This document shows positions 1-12,199 of a DNA stretch of 64,000 nucleotides, piece by piece (the first letter of the stretch is position 1; each line of letters starts with the position of its first letter). Under the pieces are notes generated by a model, which saw only the letters and a program-made list of their open reading frames with translations, did no database searches and was not told where the DNA came from. Source of the DNA: Larix kaempferi (lineage: Eukaryota > Streptophyta > Pinopsida > Pinales > Pinaceae); contig BSBM01000047.1 of NCBI GenBank assembly GCA_027924585.1, positions 19,903,501-19,967,500 on the forward strand, given 5' to 3'. A program made the position numbers and the translations under genes.

Positions 1-1339
1 CTTATCATTTGAGTAGTTCTGGGTTGATGCATGAGGAGATATGTTGACAATAACTTTGTTTTCAATATTTGCTATGTGTATAAATGGTGTAGGGTTTCGA
101 AAGGAATCCCATCAAAGATAGTGGCGAATGTAGGGTGTAACTACTGTTGTTTTAAATGGAAACGATAACGTTCAAGGTTTAATGGTTATGTTTAGTAAAT
201 GGGTCTTCTCGTTTTTGTATCTGTGTCTAATCGCCGGTTAAGATAATTTGGGTTTTATGTCTGCGTAAGTGTTGTTCAATTTCTTCAGTCTTGAACTTAG
301 ATCCAAGGATCGAAAAGCATGTTTTCAATTGTTTGAATAAAAAGTGGCTATAAGCCGAGAAATAGAAAGAAAGATATGGTTTGTTTTGAAGGCATGAGTG
401 ATATTGTTTAAACCCTAGCTATCGATGTGAATGAAATCTATATGTCTATAATGATGTTTAAAGGAATAAGAAGAACGACTCTTGATTCTGCAATTTAATT
501 GTTTATGGTGATGAGACCTTCATTTTGGCAACTGTTTAATGTTTATAAATAAAAAATGTATTGAAACCCTGTTGATCCCAGCTAGGGTGTAGAGATATTA
601 CAATTTAACCTATTAATTTAAATAAGTTGTGTTTGACCTAGCTATTAATAACTTGGTATTTCTGTGATGTAACTTTTTATCATATGCAATTGATGGTTCA
701 AGAAACAAAATAATAACAGTGCAATCGTCCAATAATTTGATTGCTTATGAAATGCAGTTTTTCTATACTGTCTATTTATTCCTGTATTCGTCCATTTTGG
801 ACCTTAGATGAAAGAATAAAATACACAGTAGTTTTCTTTCTGCCTGTGCAATATAATACAGTCGAGACAATATTCATATAAGATCAATCAAATTCTAAAG
901 CAATAAGAAGATAGAAGAATAATGGGAATATGGTTAAATAGAATGCATACTATTGTTTTCTTTGAAATAACTAATAAAGATCGGAACTCTAGTCGTTAAC
1001 ATCATGATCACCTTCAGGAAAAAGAATCTACTGCCATACTTAGTTTCAGTTACGTTGCTTCAGCATGCAAGATTAAATGGTAAAACAATACATGCATAGA
1101 TCTAATCTACAGCTGCTAAAAATACAAGATGCATGATAAACATAGTCTGTGCATGGGTGGTCCTTGGTTTAGATGTTTAGATGCATGCAAGGTTTCATTT
1201 TTAGCTGGGCAGATTTAATGCTTCCTCTCTGTACTGGAGTACGATGTAGCTCCATGCATGGGGAAAAATGCAGAGGAGTCATTTTATCGGTTCAACAAAT
1301 CTATAATAACTAGGATCTGCCATTTTCTACTATGGATCA
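1..1339. other. AT-rich non-coding stretch, no gene seen
   Basis: No long reading frame, RNA gene or element end could be recognised here on either strand. The base composition is AT-rich, like the introns further right. Confidence 0.5.
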
Positions 1340-2050
1340 TTAAATAATAACACTAAACCATTTCCTGAGAGCATTCATGTGAATTGAAAAAGAAAACACA
1401 GCAGAATAGAACCTGAGGGTAATGGGAGGAACAAACCACTCAAGGAACCCGTTCCACCCAACCTGCTCCCAAACAGCCAAGATGTTTGCTTTAGGACCCC
1501 CGAGCCTATCCATTGATCCACCAGGAAGAAGAAGGTTCTGCAGCTTGGGACTTCCATTTGCAGCAACAAGAAAATTTATATATTCAGCCTTAACAGGCTT
1601 AGTAATTCCATGGGATCAGCACCAACGCCTCTGGTCTATCCTTCTCATAACATTTGCAGACTTATACTTGCACTCTCCACAGCCTCCCCTATTTGAATCT
1701 CTCAGCCATCACCTGATGAGCATGAGGAATGTTTCTGCAGAAAACATTGTAAGAGCTACTTGCTCAATTCGAATTTCCCTTTATAGGCTGCCTAGGTCTT
1801 TTGTAATTAACTGGTCATTAGTGAGCTACCTGCTCACCTCTCTCCACCTGGAGAGGAAAATGCCACAAAATTAAGGGGAGTTGTCCCATACCAACAACTA
1901 ATGGTAGAGTGCAAATGCTGCCATCTGTCCCAATCCTTCCAGTAGCTTCCATTCCTCCTAGTGGGCCAGTGGATACTCTTGTAACAGTTTTCTTGAGTGT
2001 TTGTCTCCCATTTTCATTTATTAAATAATAGTAATGATTCATTACATTCA
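1340..2050 (-). pseudogene. Coding-like segment of unknown function
   Basis: Read on the minus strand, about 1340-1590 gives an open stretch of about 80 codons with protein-like composition, including the pieces KAEYINFLVAANG, ANILAVWEQVGWNGF and LEWFVPPITLRFYSA. A TGA lies just before it, and upstream codons in the same frame (GGCGECKYKSANV) are followed by more stops. A second open piece on the same strand (about 1850-2010) contains STGPLGGMEATGRIGTDGS and ends at CAG|GTGGAG, which resembles a splice donor. I do not recognise the family. It could be decayed exons of a host gene, part of a transposon, or chance. The plus-strand frame across the same bases has no recognisable motif. Confidence 0.22.
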
Positions 2051-2287
2051 ATTTTGACCTACTTGGTCATAATTACAAACTTGTAATTATAATTTAACAC
2101 AAAATATTTTTGCAAAAAGAATAATAATAGGAAATCATTATTCTCAAAAATTGGGTAGGTGACATAAACTTTCAATTTATATGAGTCACCTTACTTTGTC
2201 CCAATAACTCTAAGCTCTTCCTTATCTAAAGCTAAGATATACGGTAGGTTGTTCTTCAGGCCTAGTATATATAGTACATCCTTAATC

Positions 2288-3203
2288 TTATAGAACATAT
2301 TCTTCTACTTCTTCGTTATGTAACTTCCTAGGAGGTTCTTCTTCTTCTTCTTCTTCTTCTTCTTCTTCTTCGGCTAAATGAGCATGATGTCTTTTGTTAT
2401 TATTTTTGTATTTTTCTTTTCTTAATGGAAAATCTTTAGCAATATGTCCCATCTTATCACAATGATAGCATTGATAAGAAGAGAGGTATCTTTGCTTGTA
2501 GTTTCCCTTCTTGTACTTCTGAAACTTATTAGGAGGATGAAACTCCTTATGAGTTTCCTTCTGGTAGTGAGATTTTCCTTTTCCTCTTTTAGTATGGGTA
2601 GCTAGAGCTTGATCATCATCTCTGAGTAGTGCTTCTCGATTTGCCACTCTACCTTCCGCTTGAACACATTCTTCCCATACAATTTCAAATTGTAGACTTT
2701 CCTTTCTTGCACACATTGTCTGGATAAAAGAATCCCAAGGTCTAGTAAGACCATTGAGAGCGATCATCACTAATTCATATCCATCAAGATTGTCTCCAAT
2801 TGCGTCTAGTTGTTCTTTGAATTGAGAAACCCTTGTAAAATATTCTTGGATAGATTCACCTTGACTCATCTTTGTACTTTTGAGTTGGGTTTTCAAATTC
2901 ATCTTCTGATTAATGTTATTCCTTCATACATCCTTGATAGGGCATCAAACATTTCCTTAGGTGTTTTCTTGGAGGACACTTAAGGAATCAAGTGATCCTT
3001 GATGGAATCTGCTATGATCCTCTTGGCTCTAATCATGTCCTTCTTGTGCTTTTCCTTTGCTTTAGCTTCTGCGGATTCTAGCACAGCTTTCTTAAAAACT
3101 TCACAAGATCATTCTCTTCTAGAATGAATCCAATTCTTTATTTCCAAGCATGGAAATTTTCTATGCCTTTCAACTTGTCATCAAGCTTAGTGCTTGGAGC
3201 CAT
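2288..3203 (-). pseudogene. Copia gag (UBN2-type) pseudogene
   Basis: The open part (2288-2902, 204 codons) has the capsid-like segment of Copia Gag (MSQGESIQEYFTRVSQF, then ALNGLTRPWDSFIQ). A zinc knuckle of CX2CX4HX4C type follows, reading CYHCDKMGHIAKDF. The last metal-binding Cys is therefore Phe. The likely start is the ATG whose first base is 3203 (MAPSTKLDDKLKG). Stops and frameshifts between 2903 and 3203 break the N-terminal half. Downstream of the knuckle a run of glutamates is encoded by a GAA microsatellite. In life Gag would form the particle that packages element RNA; this copy cannot make full-length Gag. Confidence 0.8.
2336..2371. repeat. (TTC)12 microsatellite inside gag
   Basis: Twelve TTC triplets on the plus strand encode an uninterrupted poly-Glu run on the minus-strand gag frame. 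Copia Gag tails often hold short Glu runs; the pure triplet array points to slippage. Confidence 0.9.
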
Positions 3204-3605
3204 TTTATCCCGGAGAACAGAAAATGACCAAAAATTTAAATTTCTCAGAAATGAAAACTAAACTCATCAAAAGATGCGCTTGACTAAGGTGAGTATGCTG
3301 GTACAATAAGTTTATGAAGAATCCAAGATTTAACCCCTGAAACTAGACTTGTGAAATTTTGGACTGCAGTTTCCTGGTTTTCTGGTTTTCTGGTTTTTCT
3401 GGTTCCAAGTCAAACTAGGGTTTGAATTTATGGAAGATATGGCCATTGAAAAACTTTGATCTAGGTGCCAAAATATGCGCCTAGGAGGGGCGCACTTCCC
3501 AATGTCGCTTGCACTAAAAAATTCTTCTTCAATAGGAAGCCCTAATTTTCTTGCCCAGAGAAGAGAGAGAAATTTTCCCTAGTGAAAGATGTTATTTTCA
3601 ATCTA

Positions 3606-3617
3606 GCTCTGAAACCA
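3606..3617 (-). promoter_or_regulatory. Primer binding site of the 3.6-kb Copia element
   Basis: The minus strand reads TGGTTTCAGAGC directly after the LTR end. Plant Copia elements prime with initiator tRNA-Met and usually carry TGGTATCAGAGC; this copy has one mismatch. Confidence 0.8.
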
Positions 3618-4183
3618 TGTTAAGATTATATGCTACTAAAGACTAAATTCTAACTTCATGAGCATTCAATACATTTTCACAGTAGCGACATAAAGAGGAT
3701 CTCTGAAAGACACAATCGCAAGGTACACAATAATTTATCATGGGAAACCCTCAAGGGGAAGAAAACCCAACAAAACTTCCTCAATATAGATTACCAAAGT
3801 ACAATGCCCAAAGAAATAAGTCTCATAAGAAAGAGAGATAAAACCCAAACACAAGATCCAACATCAATCCTCCTCCTTTGCTAGCCTTCCTCTTTCTCTA
3901 ATGCGCAATGATTGATTGAGTGAATGGTGCAAATGAGAGGGGGACACTCTCTATTTATACTTTACTTTTCATTGACCTTTTAACCTAACTAGGTCGGCCT
4001 CACTAACTTGACTGGGTCGACCTCTCTAGGAAAACTCAAAATAATATTTATATTACATTCTTTTGGGTACTAATGACCCGACTTACAATGAAGGTTTTAC
4101 CTCATGACCTTTTACATTAATGACATCTCCCGAAGGAGGAATAATACAAGTAGAATATTCTTCGAAGTTACATTATTTCAACA
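3618..4183 (-). repeat. 5' LTR of the truncated Copia element
   Basis: About 566 bp, starting TGTTGAAATAATG and ending ATCTTAACA on the minus strand (TG...CA ends). Close in sequence and length to the 579-bp LTR at 37588-38166, so both belong to one family. It abuts decayed Gypsy RT sequence at 4184. Confidence 0.85.
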
Positions 4184-4485
4184 GTGCAAGCCCAATTATG
4201 TGCATGCCCAAGAAAGATGGAAGCACCTATGCATTGGTTATCCAAACCCTCAACAATATCAAAATCAAGAACCAATTCTATAATCCCTCACATTGATGAT
4301 GTTTTGGACATATTAAAAGGAGTGAACTACTTCAACATGTACAAAACCATATTGATATAGTCCTAGTGCATGATTACCTATTGGACCTTTGTACCACATA
4401 TCCTTGTTAGATAATGAAGAAATTCAATAGCATGTATAGGATCTCTTGCAAAAGGGACATCAATTTGACCATTCCACTTTGTGGG
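4184..4485 (+). pseudogene. Decayed Gypsy reverse-transcriptase fragments
   Basis: Two pieces of a Ty3/Gypsy RT can be read despite stops. First comes SPIMCMPKKDGSTYALV with NNIKIKNQF and HIDDVLDILKGVNYF, matching the RT segment KKDGS...LNKITIKN...DDLLDxLKGAxYF. Then about 4390-4485 reads EIQ.HV.DLLQKGH, which belongs upstream of the first piece in a normal RT. The order is therefore rearranged or two copies are joined. The second piece appears to continue at 16574, beyond the Copia insertion that starts at 4486. Confidence 0.6.
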
Positions 4486-6158
4486 TGCTATAAAATTTTA
4501 TGAACAAGGCAATATTCACCAAGAAATATACACTTACCCAAATCAAAATTTTCACCTTACTTCAATGAGGTCATGGATTTATCACATAGAACTTTCAGCC
4601 TTAGCAATGATGTTAAATATTTACAAATGCACCTTCAAATATTTCAAATCTGTCCACCATTACCGTAGGCAAGTTCAAGTAGATGAACACCACAAAATAA
4701 TTCAATGCTTGATTAATACAATAATGCTTAGGACACGATCTAAATCAATTATGCATATTTAAAAATTGTATTCATTAACACTTGAAATATAAAATCACAT
4801 TTAAATCTAAAGTTTCACCTAAATCATGCCAAATCACCCAACATTCTAGCCTTCTTGTCCCAATATATCAGCACTTGATCAATACAACATTTAAGGCATG
4901 ATCTAATCAAATATGCAGATCTAAAAACTATATTCATAAACTGCAGAAATATAACATCACATTTCAGATCTCAACTTTCATCTGAAGCATGCAAATCACT
5001 CAACATTTCAGCATTGTTGTCCTGATAAATTAGCATGTCAAAACAACAATGAAACTTTCTCAAAACACATGAAAACGATATTTGAAAATGAGATCTATAA
5101 GAAAATTTAAGACAAACACTACAACTCCTTATTATCACAATATGAAGATAAAATACAATCCTCATCTTTGCCAAAGTTAGTACATCATGTATTTATACTT
5201 TATCCCAAGCAAGGAATTTTCCAAAACTTCCCAAACCCTAGCTAGGGAATCCATAATTATTGCAAACCCTAACCAACAGCAACGACAAGACCTAGCAAGG
5301 CATCCCACCAATCTATAATAGCCTCTCCAAAAAGTCAACAACAAGCTAACATCACACCCACTATCTAACCCTTAGATCCACACTTGCATCTCACAAACTT
5401 TACTCTTCATACGCATCACACAAACCAATAAATCCTAGTGCATGCATCTCAAAATCAATGTCCTAGTTACAAAAGTAAATATTGTTCTTCCAAGATATGT
5501 CGATAGCTTCACACCAACTACCACATCTCTAAGATAGAATATGATTTGTAACAAATACACTCCTCCCTTTATATATGATTAGGTGAGGAAGGCTAACAAT
5601 AATACATGGATCAAGTCCACAAGTAAACCCTAGGTTTAGTCAACAACAAATCCCCAAGTGGAGCACTAAACTAAGAATTAATGCCACATGGAACAATAAT
5701 TTTTGTACAACCATCAAGGTGGTGTGCCCCCCAAGTCTAGGTATCTGCATGTCAATCACTCCTCTAAGAAAGATGGTGCGCCCTCCAACAATGGATCTTC
5801 AACTTAAGGGTTTATCCTCAACATATGTGCAAGGTGGCTCCGATGTTCCTAAGGTTTTGTGCCCAACCTCTAGGAGCATAACACCCTCCACCAAGGTGGT
5901 CACTCACATGTCCTATGTGCCCATCCTCATCAACAAGTGTGCTCTTGTAGAAGATGGAAAACTACCACATGTGCTGACTACCACATCAATAAGTGTACCC
6001 CTTAGCACTTATCCCAAGGTAAGAATACACCCTTTAAGTTCTTTAAATGTAAGTCAACCAAAACACAATAAATGGGCTAGAGGACCACAAGCCCTCCACA
6101 TCACATCAACCATTCCCTTAGCTTAATAAAAACACTTTCAAATAAACTAAAATCTAAC
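4486..6158 (-). repeat. 3' LTR of the 1.5-kb-LTR Copia
   Basis: Matches 15048-16573 along most of its length, for example AGAACAAGGCAAT-like starts and the shared ACACATGATTAGGTGAGG-like segment near 5570 and 15950. On the minus strand it starts TGTTAGATTTTAG right after a purine-rich tract. The reading frame at 5719-6126 lies inside this LTR and is not a gene. Confidence 0.75.
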
Positions 6159-7667
6159 ACTCCCTCTTTACAAGGAAAATGTTTTCTCCAACACCATTAT
6201 TCTCCCTATGTATCTCGATTGTACCTACAACCTAGATATCCAAGTATGTTGTAGTGTTGAAATCAATCATTGATCCCACCAAAGGTTCTAGAACTATCTA
6301 CCAAACATCACTCCTGCATCGTGGCATCACTCCACACTTGTACTGCAAAACTAGAAGTATCACCAACGGAAGAAGTCAACGTAACATGCTTGTCAAATCT
6401 CTTATGAGGAATGCTTACACCATTGAAATTTCAGTCATCCCTACATGCTATTGTGTATCTTGTAATTTCTAAGTAATCCATATTGATTTCCAGTGATGAA
6501 TAATCCTTCATTTGTATCTCTTCGCCCAAATCTAGATCCAAGTCTTCTTTTACTCCTAAATCAAATTCTAGAACATCAACATTTTCACTTTCTTCAATCA
6601 CTAAAGGATATAGTTGTGATCTTGAGCACCACACATCCACATCAAACATCACATATTTGTTCACCATAGTCTTCTATTTCATTGGAATGTAGATCTTATA
6701 ATCCTTGGCAGTTTCAATATATCCAAATAAATACCCTTGTTACTCGAGATTTAGCCCTTTTATCTAGTCAAGAACGTGAATATAAATTGGACTACCAAAG
6801 ACACACAAAAAAGTGATAGCTCAAGTTGCTCACTAGTAAATGCTTCCTATGATGCCTTGTCCTTCAAAATTCAATGAGAAAGTCTATTCAAAATATAGAT
6901 TGTTTCTTTGCATGATGCCACCCAAAGACATGAACAAATCGATGCCATGGATCATGGCCTCATCAATCTCAAGAATAGATTTGTTCTTCCTCTATGCAAC
7001 CCAATTTTGTGGTGGGTTGTAGGGAACTATCAACTCCTTAATCTTTTCTTCCTCTCAAAAGAATTCAAATTTTGTGGAGGTGTACTTGCCTCCATTATCT
7101 AAATGAATCACTTTGATCTTCTTCTATGTCTAATTTTCAACCAAGGCCTAGAACTTTGTGAGCTTATTGAAATGTGTCAACCTTAGTCTTCATAAAATAA
7201 ATCCAGAGCATGCATGAGGAATCATCGATGAAAGTAACATATTACAAGGCTTTCAAAGAAGAGGAAGACATAGGTCCACATACATTCAAATGGATAAACT
7301 CAAGAATCACTCTCGATCTATGTTCACTACTTGGAAAAGTAACCTTGTCATGCTTGTCGAATGCACATGTGTTTCATACTCCTTCATTCTCGATCTTGAA
7401 GTCTCGCAATCCTCGCACCATACTCTTCAAGAGATTAAGCGCTCCATAGTGTAAGTGACCAAAGTACCTATGTCGTAGCTCACACGGCTTGTCACTACTA
7501 TGCACTAGAGTGCCATGCTTCACTAGATCTATCTGCAATCTATATAGACCACCAACTTGAACCCCTTTGGACACAACATGAATTTAATATCTAATGATAA
7601 CCTTTTGAGCATCAGACTCAACCAAATAGTGTATACCTATAGTGTAATAAATTGAAAGAAGGTTATT
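6159..7667 (-). pseudogene. Copia integrase-region remnants and polypurine tract
   Basis: The minus strand at 7374-7574 carries the GAG-pre-integrase segment (ELRHRYFGHLHYGALNLLKSMVRGL), with the His-rich start of the integrase zinc domain. Decayed integrase sequence follows (AERKN-equivalent region near 7000-7050). About 6431-6667 resembles the linker between integrase and RT, with many acidic residues. RT and RNase H are absent. The minus strand just before the LTR is purine-rich, as expected for plus-strand priming. Confidence 0.6.
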
Positions 7668-7672
7668 TGTAA

Positions 7673-8222
7673 TGTTAGTTTTTCATACAATTATAGCAGT
7701 ATAATTCAATTGCATAAGATCAATAGGATCACTGGAAGAAATACAAATCATAGAAACAAAGTACACAAGAATTTATCTTGGGAAACCCAATAGGGAGAAA
7801 ACCCAGCAACCTTCGTATAGAGATGAACAATTATGAGAACATAGTACAATGATGGGAGAGAAAAAGTAGAAAAACTCTCCAAGTAGAAACCCCAAAATAT
7901 GCTTCTCCTGGCTATAGATGTGAATCTCTCTCCAAGTGATGTGAACTTTCTTGATTGAGTGAATGACCAAATGAGGCAAACTTCATCTCTATTTATACAC
8001 ATGCCAAACTGGCTTTTTTCCCTAACTGGGCCGACTTGTCAAACTGACTGGGTCGACTAGTCTTGGGGGAATATAAAAATACATTTAATAATTCTTTTTT
8101 TATTTGATTTTCTCCCCAAGGTTTACATGATTAATTACATCAAAAACATCTCTCGTAGGAGGTACAAACAAGTACAATAAAATAAAATAAGAATAACTTA
8201 CGAAGTTGCACAAATTCCAACA
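7673..8222 (-). repeat. 3' LTR of the nested Copia (550 bp)
   Basis: Minus strand begins TGTTGGAATTTGTGCAAC and ends at ...GAAAAACTAACA. It is preceded on that strand by GTTGATAGGGAG, the expected polypurine position. It is alignable with the LTR at 59132-59807, including the AACTTCG start and a late segment with CTATACGAAGGTT. Confidence 0.9.
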
Positions 8223-8399
8223 CTCCCTATCAACAAGGAAGGTATTCTTCGGATACAGTCATCATCAACATCACGATCATCCGGGTCTGTACGTCTATAT
8301 TGTCTCGATCATCTCTATACATACTAAAGGTTGTCAACACAACCTCAGTCCTTCAATAAGTGTCATCATGAACCAACTCAACCAGTCCTTCGATGTAGC

Positions 8400-8905
8400 C
8401 TCTCCATCCTACTTACATGTCCGAGAGATAAGCTTTACCATTTGCTACCTATCTGTCTCATCTGCCGATGGGATCCTCCCATACCTAGATGAGAACCTGG
8501 ACGAGCAGAGGTGCATGACCATCTACTATATATTCGTATCATATGCCGATGGGATCCTCCCATACCTGGTTGAGAACCTGAACTAGTAGAGGTACCTATG
8601 CAAGCTTCAGACAACCATCTACTACATGTATGTCTCATCTGCCGATGGTATCCTCCCATACTTGGATGATAACCTGGACAAGTAGAGGCACCTGTGTGGA
8701 ACCAAACTTCACCCAACCATCTATTATCTGTATGTCTCATATGCCAATGGGATCCTCCCATACCTGGATGAGAACCTGGACGAGTAGAGGCACCTGTGTG
8801 GAACCAAACTTCACCCAACCATCTACTATCTGTCTCTCTCATCTACCAATGGGATCCTCCCATACCTGGATGAGAACCTGGATAAGTAGAGGTACCTGGG
8901 TGAAA
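8400..8905. repeat. Tandem array (about 82-102 bp units) between pol and 3' LTR
   Basis: Five units, each centred on GATGGGATCCTCCCATACCT or a one- or two-base variant, starting near 8467, 8549, 8644, 8746 and 8848. The last periods are about 102 bp and the first about 82. The core GGGATCCTCCC is palindromic. The long frames over this stretch on both strands are produced by the repetition and are not genes. Confidence 0.9.
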
Positions 8906-8982
8906 GCAATGTAAACATCTTCATGTCATCTTTCCCTCTCAAGGAGGGACACGTTCTCTTCCACTCCAAGTATTTCACGAAA

Positions 8983-11900
8983 TTATTCAAACTTTATCTT
9001 GGGAAGAGGCTTGGTAAGAACATCTGCAGTCTGTTCATCTGTCGAAACATACTGTAAATCGACCGCATATTTCTGCACCATATCATGAATGTAGTGATAC
9101 CAAATCTCTATATGCTTTGACTTATCATGGAATACATGATTCACTAACATCTGCACACAGGTCTGGTTATCACAGTGAATCACAGTTGGCTCTAGAATTT
9201 GGCCAAACAATCCCGCAAGGAATTTCTAAAGCCATACTACTTCTTGAGTTTCTTTACTAGAAACCATATACTCGGCCTCTACAGTACTGATTGCTACTTA
9301 ATTATGCTTCCTATTGCACCAGGAAATCACTGCAGAACACAAACTAAAACAACATCCAGAAGTACTCTTCCTATCTACAACACACTTGGCCCAATATGAG
9401 TCTGAAAATCCCTACAATCTCAAGTCACACTCTGAACCATTTCTCAGGACATATCCCACAGTGCCACGCAAGTATCTGAGCACATTTTTTGTAGCAACCC
9501 AGTGAATCTACCTTGGCTCACACATGAACTAGCTGAGAGCATTTATAGAAAAACATATATTCGGTCTGGTGTTCATCAGATACATCAACGAACCAATCAG
9601 TTGGTGATACATAGTGGGATCAATCAAATTTGAATCTGAAGTAGAGTCCCTCAGCTTCTTCAAATTTGCATCCATTGGATTGGCCATGGACTTGCAGTCC
9701 AACATTCCGAATCTCTTCAGAATATCAATGGTGTATTTTTCTTGACTTAGGAAAATCTCCTTCTTCCTCTGCCATACTTCTAATCCCAAGAAGTAATGCA
9801 TCAATCCAAGATCCTTCATTTCGAAATCATAGGCAAGTTTCTTCTTACACTATACAATAAGTTTCTCATTCCTAGTGAGAATCAGATCATCAACATAAAG
9901 CACCAAAATCAATGGCTCATCATCCACAACCTTGTAATAAAGGTTGGGGTCTGCATCACTCTTGGTGAAACCTAAGCTCACTAGGAATCCGTCTATCCAT
10001 CCATACCAAGCACAAGGTGCTTGCTTGAGTCCATATAGGGCCTTTTTCAGCCTACATACATGAGACTCATTTCCATGGACAACAAACCCTTTTGGTTGTT
10101 CAATATATACTTCTTCCTCGATAACACCATTGAGTAAGGTGGTCTTGACATACATCTAATGCAACTTCCATCCCATAGCTGAAGCAATAGCAATGATCGA
10201 CCTGATGGAGGTATATCGAGCCACAGGAGCAAATGTCTCATCATAATCAATTCCCTCTTTCTGAGAAAATCCTCTGGCAACAAATCTAGCCTTGTGTTTT
10301 CCAACACTGCCATCTACTCTATGCTTGATTTTGTAAAGCCACTTGGAAGCCACTTGGAAGTCACTGGCAACAAAATCTAGCCTTGTGTTTTCCAACACTG
10401 CCATCTGCTCTATGCTTGATTTTGTAAAGCCACTTGGAAGCCACTTGGAAGTCACTATTGACTTCCCCTTAGGTCTCGGTACAACCTCCCACACATCATT
10501 CTCCATGATGGATCGGTATTCTTCCATCATGGCATCCTTCCAAACTTGGTGTTTGGATTATTCTTCATAGGTGGTAGGTTCTGAGTCAATGATGTGACTC
10601 GTCAATGCTACATAACTAGAGAACCTCTAAGGTCTCTTACTTTCTCGGAAAGTACCATGTGGAGGTCCATGCCCCTTTGCATCCTACAGAGTCTATTGTT
10701 CCAATCTAGGCCTCTTCCGTCCTACTGCAATAATTGTGGGATCATCAACTGGCTCAACTGGATTAGTAGGATCGATCAGTTCATCCTTCTATGATAACTC
10801 CCTTTGAACCGGAGGGGGATATGGTATCATCTCCTTTGGGTCTAGCATCTCCTCATCATTGATCTCCATGTCAGATCCTATGCCTTTCCTGATAGCCATC
10901 TCTTCTTCAAAAGACACATCCCTACTGAATTCAATATGCCTAGATCCTAGGATGTAAATTCTGTAAGCCTTTGAAGACTCATTGTATCCCACAAAATTTC
11001 CCTTCTTACATGAAGGTTCTAATTTCGTCATCTTCTCCTGGGAACATGAATTTCAACTGGACAACCAAATATATGAAGGTGGCCCACCTCTGGTTTCACT
11101 CCTATGAAATCCTATTCCGGAGTCATGTTCTTCAAGATTCTATGTGGGCATCTATTTTGTACATAGACATATGTTCTGGATGCTTCTGCCCTCAGGAACA
11201 TCGATAGACTCTGGTCATGTATCATGGCTTTGGCTACCTCCACAATTGTTCTATTCTTCCTTTCTGCAACCCCATTTTGTTGAGGGTTGTAGGGAACTGT
11301 GAGCTCCCTCTTAATTCCTGCTTCCTAGCAGAAATCATTGAACTCTGTAGAGGTATATTCTCCACCATTATCTGATCTCGGGATCTTGATCCTCTTTCTC
11401 GACAAATTCTCGACTTGTGCTTTGAATTCTTTGAATTTATTGAGCACTTCCTCGGATTCCTTGGTCTTGAGAAATTATATCCAAGTCTTCCGTGAGTAGT
11501 CATCAATGAATGTCACATAGTAATAATAGACACACAGTAAAGCAACAGTCATGGGTCCGCACAAGTCAAAGTGCACTAGATCCAAAATCCCTTTAGATAT
11601 GCTCTCACTATTCGAGAAGCATCCCTTGACATTCTTTCCAAGTGCACATCCTCTACATATTCCATCATGGTCTACATGAAGCACTGGTAGACCTGTTACC
11701 ATATTTCTTAATGATGGGAGAGTTCTATAGTTTAGATGAGCTAGTCTTATGTGCCATAGTTCACCCATGCTGGTAGAATCATGAACTAGTGCTTGAGCTG
11801 GTGGAGTGCTCAATCAGTACAAGCTCTCCTCTCTTACACCAATTACCTTTGTTGTGTTCATACTTGAGTTCTTGTGCCAAGCAAGAACTCTTCCATCTGA

Positions 11901-12160
11901 AAATGCAACTTTATATCACTTGTCCTCCAAAGCAGATATGGAGACAAGATTTATTTTCATACTAGGTACATCACTCAAGTGTAATGTGTCACTGGATTCT
12001 AACCGAAGAGAGGTAGCACCAGATCCTCTCATAGTATAATTAGTGTCATCTCCAAGCACAACACGGAGATGAGATTCTTTCTCAACTATTTCTGAAAGAT
12101 TTTCTTTATAACCAGTCATATGTTTAGAAACACCACTATCTATGATCCTATCACTAATAC
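8983..12160 (-). pseudogene. Copia pol (protease-integrase-RT-RNase H), broken
   Basis: Minus-strand order is as follows. Protease: IIDSGVSKHMTG near 12120-12160, then 11916-12119. Integrase zinc region: ELWHIRLAHLNYRTL ... CRGCALGKN, 11475-11813. Integrase core start: HFDLCGP. Integrase C-terminal part: GNFVGYNESSKAYRI, 10789-11031. RT: HKARFVARGFSQKEG, 10156-10530; LYVDD at about 9890, 9850-10155; 9529-9819. RNase H end: HCDNQTCVQM ... ADVLTKPLP, 8983-9210. The Tyr codon after SRKTWI is TAA, and several other stops break the frame. A 91-bp duplication inserts extra RT residues. Confidence 0.9.
10275..10456. repeat. 91-bp tandem duplication inside RT
   Basis: Bases 10275-10365 recur at 10366-10456 with few changes; the landmark ATGCTTGATTTTG is at 10321 and 10412. 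The unit covers the SKW..YKIKH...KHKARF segment at the start of RT. The second copy contains short internal repeats (GCCACTTGGAA twice). Confidence 0.9.
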
Positions 12161-12199
12161 CCGATAATGCTGATATGAAAAAGAATTATGTGCGTTCTT

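Larger units (their letters stand above)
2055..4183 (-). mobile_element. Truncated Ty1/Copia element (5' LTR, gag, end of protease)
   Basis: On the minus strand the order is LTR (3618-4183), primer binding site, gag, then a short piece reading DVLYILGLKNNLPYI. That piece matches the end of a Copia protease/pre-integrase region. Most of the protease and all of integrase, RT, RNase H and the 3' LTR are absent. The left edge near 2055 is approximate because no terminal sequence marks it. The LTR begins TGTTGAAATAATGTAAC and belongs with the element at 34801-38166. No target duplication can be tested because one end is missing. Confidence 0.75.

Noticed and set aside
1422-1874. 150-codon plus-strand frame
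   Set aside because: It has no recognisable motif, and the opposite strand over the same bases looks more protein-like.
5719-6126. 135-codon plus-strand frame
   Set aside because: It lies within the 1.5-kb Copia LTR, antisense to the element; the homologous LTR at 15048-16573 does not keep the frame.
8400-8905. CRISPR-like array
   Set aside because: Units are long, contiguous and without unique spacers, in a plant retrotransposon.
8206-8914. Frames of 94-135 codons on both strands
   Set aside because: They result from the tandem array with unit length near a multiple of three; repetitive peptides with no domain.
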